This document shows, piece after piece, positions 4,293 to 7,414 of a DNA stretch of 7,414 nt. The notes beneath the pieces were generated by a model. The model searched no databases and was not told the DNA's origin. It saw only the letters and a list, made by a program, of their open reading frames with translations. Position 1 is the first letter of the stretch, and the number at the start of each line of letters is the position of its first letter. The position numbers and the translations under genes are program-made. The stretch is from NCBI GenBank assembly GCA_024277605.1, contig JAJRUU010000155.1:1-7414 (forward strand), written 5' to 3'. The stretch comes from a bacterium. Lineage in GTDB: Bacteria; SZUA-182; SZUA-191; JAJRXT01.

Positions 4293-5966
4293 ATGGTACC
4301 CCCAAATCAGGTATCGCAGGTAATACACGAGTGGAATAACGCTCCATATGGGCATAAGGCCGCTGTGGTGCGCCGTTTCGCCGCGGCGTTTGACGTGAGC
4401 TACAACATGCTATACCAGGCGATTAAACGGGCGGGGCTAACCAACCGCAAAAAACGGGCGGATATTGGCCGACGGGAAAATCCGGCTATCAATGAATGGA
4501 CGAAAATGGTGTGGAAGATGAAACTCCGCCCGCCGGAAGAGGCCGGAGCGATTGCCACCGATCAGGCGATTATAATTGCGGCAAAAAACGGGCTTATCCC
4601 GGAGGAAGCGGCAAATATCCCCCCCGGCACATACAACCGAATCGCCAGGGAGTTGAAACTTAACCGCGAGCAAAAACGCCACGCCCGCTTCCAGGCCAAA
4701 TACGCCAACCTGGTGCACCAGTTTGACGCCTCAAGCTCAAAATTTTTCTATGTGGCAAGAACCCTGCCGGATGATGACTGTGTATTGAAAATGCACCGCC
4801 CGGCGGCGAACTATAAAAACAAGCCGGTACCTACCCGCTTACGCCCCTGGGTATATGGGGTAGTGGATGATTATTCGGGCTATTTTTACTGCCGCTACAC
4901 CGCCGCCCTGGGGGAATCGGCCGCCGACGGCATCTTGTTTCTGAAAAACGCCTGGTGTAAGCGGGATGGAGCCGCAGCATCCATCCCCTTCAGGGGATTA
5001 CCCCGGATGATATATGCTGACCAGGGGCCGCTATTAAAAGCCGCCCCCACCAGAGATTTCCTGGAGCGACTTGGGGTGACCATTGTCCCTGGAACACCGT
5101 ATAACTCAAAGGCCAGAGGTAAGATAGAAAAACCATGGAGTGCGCTGTGGAGCCGCTTTGAGCGCACTTTTTTCTGCGTAGATGATTGGAAGGGTTTTGA
5201 AATAAAGATGTCGGAGCTAAACCGGCAGTTGATTAATTTTATGGCAGAAGCCAGCGCCAGTCCGCACCGCCAGTTGAAAGACATTAGCCGTGAGGCCTCC
5301 TGGCGGCTCTCTATAAATGAACGCGGCGGGGTGGTTGATATTCCCGAAAACGCGCTATCCACAATTTTTCAACGCCACGAGCGGAAGGTATCCGGCGGGT
5401 ATTTTCAATTTAATAACCAGGTTTATGAGGTGGCCGGAATGAATGCGGGCTGGGTGATGGTATACGAGGGCGTGTTCGATGACCGCCTGATTGTGGAGGA
5501 CATGCAGACCCAGACCAAATATGAGGTTAAATTATCTGTACCGCTGGCCTTCGGGCAGCGCCTGGAGATGGTGAAATCCGAGGCTGAGAAGCTGGCCTTA
5601 GAGAGCCGTGAGCATATCAGCATTACCAGCACATATTATAACGAGGCCGAGGCCGCTAACGTGGTTAGTATGCCGGTAAAAGGCGAAGAAAGAAAACTGG
5701 TTGACCCGCTTAACATACCAGCGCCCCCAGAGCAACAAGAGGAGGCCCCCGCCTCCCGCCTGTTTCAAAACGAGCAGGGAAAATATGAGTGGCTGTTGGA
5801 GCGTAAGGCCACCGGCTCTGAGGTGCAACCCGCCGACATTAAATTTATGCGGCGGTTTGAGGAGAGCGATCTTTATCGCCAGCTTGAACCAACCTACCAG
5901 AGGTGGATTGCTTTCTGGGAAAGGCAGGGGACAAGTTCCCATATATCAGCGGCAAACGAAGGCTAA
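4293..5966 (+). CDS. DDE transposase, Mu/TnsB/Tn552-type
   Basis: A 557-residue transposase that would cut and join element ends as a multimer. Residues about 19-50 form an HTH (AAVVRRFAAAFDVSYNMLYQ) for end binding. The RNase H-like core holds the acidic triad: Asp145 in HQFDAS, Asp243 in IYADQG and Glu279 in RGKIEKPWSALW. There are 35 residues between Asp243 and Glu279, as in IS3, IS21, Tn552 and TnsB enzymes; phage Mu MuA has a longer gap (Asp336 to Glu392). Residues about 355-425 are the Mu-type C-terminal beta-barrel (ERKVSGGYFQFNNQVYEV). The last 130 residues are Pro/Glu-rich, then helical with several Trp, a likely contact for the ATPase. The ATG at 4293 is 3 bases after the previous stop and has no clear site, so it is probably coupled. 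All catalytic residues are present. Confidence 0.92.
   Translation: MVPPNQVSQVIHEWNNAPYGHKAAVVRRFAAAFDVSYNMLYQAIKRAGLTNRKKRADIGRRENPAINEWTKMVWKMKLRPPEEAGAIATDQAIIIAAKNGLIPEEAANIPPGTYNRIARELKLNREQKRHARFQAKYANLVHQFDASSSKFFYVARTLPDDDCVLKMHRPAANYKNKPVPTRLRPWVYGVVDDYSGYFYCRYTAALGESAADGILFLKNAWCKRDGAAASIPFRGLPRMIYADQGPLLKAAPTRDFLERLGVTIVPGTPYNSKARGKIEKPWSALWSRFERTFFCVDDWKGFEIKMSELNRQLINFMAEASASPHRQLKDISREASWRLSINERGGVVDIPENALSTIFQRHERKVSGGYFQFNNQVYEVAGMNAGWVMVYEGVFDDRLIVEDMQTQTKYEVKLSVPLAFGQRLEMVKSEAEKLALESREHISITSTYYNEAEAANVVSMPVKGEERKLVDPLNIPAPPEQQEEAPASRLFQNEQGKYEWLLERKATGSEVQPADIKFMRRFEESDLYRQLEPTYQRWIAFWERQGTSSHISAANEG
4983..4998. repeat. 7-bp inverted repeat within the transposase gene
   Basis: ATCCCCT (4983-4989), TC, AGGGGAT (4992-4998). 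It encodes part of SIPFRGLP shortly before the second catalytic Asp. It is short enough to be chance, but the small loop resembles the other hairpins of this window. Confidence 0.4.
5926..5939. repeat. GGGGACAAGTTCCC palindrome near the transposase gene end
   Basis: A nearly perfect inverted repeat (GGGGAC/GTTCCC with one G-T type mismatch) in the last codons of the transposase. It is close to the reverse complement of the GGGGACTTGTCCCC hairpin at the end of the ATPase gene. Two like-for-like palindromes at the 3' ends of neighbouring genes suggest a small dispersed palindrome family. Confidence 0.45.
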
Positions 5967-5968
5967 CG

Positions 5969-6071
5969 CCTTGTCATTCTGAGGGCAGCGAAGAATCTAA
6001 TTTTCCATGAACACGAGACCCTTCGCGGAGTTTATCCTTGAGTATAGCGAAGGACACCCAGGGTGACAAGG
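5969..6071. mobile_element. MITE-like interspersed repeat between transposase and ATPase
   Basis: About 103 bases bounded by perfect terminal inverted repeats CCTTGTCA (5969-5976) and TGACAAGG (6064-6071). The start, TTGTCATTCTGAGGG followed by GCGAAGAATCT, and the internal GAGACCCTTCGC match, from memory, a very common bacterial interspersed repeat (GTCATTCTGAG...GAAGAATCT type). An inner inverted pair CCTTCGC (6020-6026) and GCGAAGG (6047-6053) adds a second stem. No protein is encoded and no target duplication is evident. It lies 2 bases after the transposase stop, so it almost fills the gap to the ATPase leader and would form a large hairpin in the joint mRNA. Confidence 0.7.
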
Positions 6072-6102
6072 TGGACGCTTTTCACGAAGCATAACAAAAA
6101 AA

Positions 6103-6131
6103 GGGGTCATCGACCCCCAGGAGGAGGCAAT
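6103..6131 (+). promoter_or_regulatory. Hairpin plus Shine-Dalgarno module, copy 2
   Basis: GGGGTC (6103-6108), loop ATC, GACCCC (6112-6117) form a perfect 6-bp hairpin preceded by seven A residues. It flows directly into AGGAGGAGG (6119-6127) before ATG 6130. Bases 6114-6131 are identical to 2377-2394. The G-side of the hairpin differs between the copies (GGGGG there, GGGGTC here) while pairing is kept, which suggests the hairpin itself matters or that both copies come from a repeated leader. Confidence 0.6.
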
Positions 6132-6855
6132 GAAAGTAAAATTTATAGAGGACACCGCCAACATCCGCAACCTAAAGGGTGCGCTGGCGGCGTTACAGGC
6201 CAGAAACGCCACCCTGCCTGGATTGGGCTTAATTACCGGCCCGGCGGGACTGGGTAAAACCCAGGCTGTACGGTGGTATTCAACCCAGTATGACACACCG
6301 TATATACGAGCGCTGGCCACCTGGACGCAGCGCCGGATGCTGCAGGAAATCTGCGCAGAGCTGATGCAGACCCCCGAATATCAGACCGGCAAGGTGTTTG
6401 ATCAAGTCAAGCAGGAGCTGATCGCCCGGCCCCGGCTGATATTTATTGATGAGGCCGACTTTCTAACCTCCAACTGGAAGATGTTGGAAACGATCCGGGA
6501 TTTACATGATTTAACCGGCTCGAGCTTTGTAATGGTGGGCATGGGGGAAATATCCGGAAAGCTGGCTCGCCACCACCAGGTGTGGAGCCGTATCAGCCAG
6601 GCAGTGGAATTTTTACCGCTTACCGCCCAGGAGATTGCATTTGTGGCCCGTGAGCTGACCGGGCTTGATTTAGCCGGAGAGGTTGTCGGGGATTTAAAGA
6701 AGCTCACCCGCGGCTACTTCCGGGATGTAATGGTATCGCTTTCGAGCTTAGAGCGGATTGTGGCTGCCAATAACAATCAGCCGGTAAATACCCGCATGGT
6801 GCAAATGGCCGGTAAGGCGGTACAAAAAGGGGGACTTGTCCCCAGGGCGGCTTAA
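6130..6855 (+). CDS. AAA+ ATPase, MuB/TnsC/IstB-type transposition protein
   Basis: A 241-residue ATPase expected to bind target DNA and ATP, recruit the transposase and stimulate strand transfer, as MuB does in Mu and TnsC in Tn7. Walker A is GPAGLGKT (37-44). Walker B is LIFIDEAD (103-110) with Asp107 and Glu108. VMVGMG (134-139) fits a sensor-1 strand, and Arg154 in SRISQ is a candidate arginine finger. Residues 165-213 form the helical lid. It lacks the extra N-terminal HTH domain of MuB, so it is closer in size to compact IstB/TnsC-like proteins. The start is fixed by AGGAGG 5 bases upstream. A 163-base gap with a MITE-like repeat separates it from the transposase. Its end carries a GGGGACTTGTCCCC hairpin, and the next gene starts 2 bases after its stop. 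Confidence 0.9.
   Translation: MKVKFIEDTANIRNLKGALAALQARNATLPGLGLITGPAGLGKTQAVRWYSTQYDTPYIRALATWTQRRMLQEICAELMQTPEYQTGKVFDQVKQELIARPRLIFIDEADFLTSNWKMLETIRDLHDLTGSSFVMVGMGEISGKLARHHQVWSRISQAVEFLPLTAQEIAFVARELTGLDLAGEVVGDLKKLTRGYFRDVMVSLSSLERIVAANNNQPVNTRMVQMAGKAVQKGGLVPRAA
6830..6843 (+). repeat. GGGGACTTGTCCCC hairpin at the ATPase gene end
   Basis: A perfect 14-base palindrome in the last codons of the ATPase gene, followed by AGGGCGG and the ATG at 6858. It is the third G-run/C-run hairpin in this window lying just ahead of an AGG-containing ribosome region (others at 2368 and 6103), although the Shine-Dalgarno here is weaker and further from the start. Confidence 0.5.
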
Positions 6856-6857
6856 TC

Positions 6858-7414
6858 ATGACCAAAAACGTGAATTATAAAGGGCAAACATACAGTACTC
6901 AGGGCGCGGTGCGTCTGGTGTTGCGGGAGTTAGGGAAAGCCTCACTGCGCCAGATCAGAGAAATACTGGGACTGACCGATACCGCCGGGCGTAACCGGGT
7001 ACACAGGGCGATTGCCGATTTACAAAAATGCGGCGAAGCCAAACGAATATTAGAAGGCCTGTATGAATACAAGAAACCCACCGCGCCAGTGGCGCCGGTG
7101 CAGGGTAAAATCTGGCGTGCGATACGCGCCAGCGTGCGCTTCACTAAAGACGATATTGTGCTCTTAACCGGAGCAAACCAAAACTATATCGGGCAATACA
7201 TAACCCTCCTGGTTAGGGAAGAATACATAACTAAAACCGGGCGGCGCAGGGGAATGCGGCCGGAATACCAGACTACCCCCAAAGCCACCCCTGGAGTGCC
7301 GCCATTTTCAGTGAAGCAAAAAAGACCCACCGCTGATGACGAAAGATGGGAATCCATCCGCCAGGGGATATTTGAAATGCTGCTCGGGCTTAAGTTGTCA
7401 AAAATAGTGAACAA
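6858..7414 (+). CDS. Tandem winged-helix DNA-binding protein (partial, runs off the right edge)
   Basis: An open frame from ATG 6858 to the window end (185 codons and 2 bases) with no stop. Two winged-helix units are visible. The first (about residues 9-67) has STQGAVRLVLRELGKASLRQ, a turn near LGLTDTAGRN, then RVHRAIADLQKCGEAKRILEG and YEYKKP as the wing. The second (about 77-130) repeats the plan: GKIWRAIRASVRFTKDDIVL, TGANQNYIGQYITLLVREEY, then ITKTGRRRG. A Pro/Ala/Val linker joins them. After residue 150 a third helical part begins (ERWESIRQGIFEMLLGLKLS). Double winged-helix proteins commonly bind DNA, here perhaps element ends or early promoters. It begins 2 bases after the ATPase stop, so it is in the transposition operon. 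The exact family is not recognised. Confidence 0.75.
   Translation, partial: MTKNVNYKGQTYSTQGAVRLVLRELGKASLRQIREILGLTDTAGRNRVHRAIADLQKCGEAKRILEGLYEYKKPTAPVAPVQGKIWRAIRASVRFTKDDIVLLTGANQNYIGQYITLLVREEYITKTGRRRGMRPEYQTTPKATPGVPPFSVKQKRPTADDERWESIRQGIFEMLLGLKLSKIVN

Noticed and set aside
4895..5362. Leftward 155-codon open frame
   Set aside because: Antisense to the catalytic core of the transposase, whose triad is intact; Ser/Arg/Pro-rich composition typical of a shadow frame.
5701..5982. Rightward frame over the transposase C-terminus
   Set aside because: Overlaps the transposase tail in another frame, Arg/Pro/Ser-rich, no start signal.
5969..6071. End of the transposable element (att or transposase-binding site)
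   Set aside because: Its inverted ends mark a small interspersed repeat, and both core transposition genes continue on either side.
7079..7100. CACCGCGCC/GGCGCCGGTG imperfect inverted repeat
   Set aside because: It lies in a Pro/Ala/Val linker of GC-rich codons where such symmetry can arise by chance, and it has a bulge.

Overview
The window looks like the early, transposition-control part of a Mu-like transposable prophage or a related Mu/Tn552/TnsB-type transposon. The anchor is a DDE transposase (4293..5966) followed by an AAA+ ATPase of the MuB/TnsC kind (6130..6855). Many tightly packed small genes precede them, several predicted to bind DNA or zinc. No capsid, tail, tRNA, rRNA, CRISPR or cas genes are visible, and neither end of the element can be recognised. 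Strong GGAGG Shine-Dalgarno sites, GTG/TTG starts and intermediate GC would suit an anaerobic Firmicute (Clostridia/Peptococcaceae-like), but this is a weak inference and the host is not identified.

Layout. Positions 1-423 hold two small zinc-ribbon ORFs pointing at each other and overlapping at their 3' ends. A perfect CCTCC-AAAA-GGAGG inverted repeat at 431-444 gives a Shine-Dalgarno to both the leftward zinc-ribbon gene (TTG at 423) and the rightward BRO-N gene (ATG at 450). Next come a stand-alone protein resembling the small C-terminal beta-barrel of transposases (1232..1546) and a 62-residue unknown (1587..1778). After a 110-base gap, from 1889 on, the DNA looks more GC-rich and the genes are packed in one direction: a predicted HTH regulator, a Cys-containing membrane-anchored protein, a short Cys-rich protein, a winged-helix protein, a short unknown, a DUF3102-like protein, the transposase, the ATPase, and a tandem winged-helix protein cut by the right edge. 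The last gene is open to the window end and lacks a stop here.

How the genes may work together: the transposase and ATPase would carry out replicative transposition. The ATPase would choose and deliver target DNA and activate the transposase. The BRO-N, HTH and winged-helix proteins are candidates for lysogeny and early-gene control. The roles of the short genes are unknown.

The most interesting signals are not genes. Two long, perfect, almost loopless palindromes lie inside coding sequence (624-652, 14-bp arms; 3712-3738, 13-bp arms), and a third inverted repeat sits beside the first (670-696). A dnaX-type A_AAA_AAG slippery site at 2457-2463 would join a well-initiated short ORF to a poorly initiated longer one. 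An 18-base C-run plus Shine-Dalgarno module, each copy fused to a GC hairpin, occurs before two genes 3.7 kb apart. A MITE-like repeat separates the transposase from its ATPase, and a CGCAGAG repeat tract forms the leader and start of the DUF3102-like gene.
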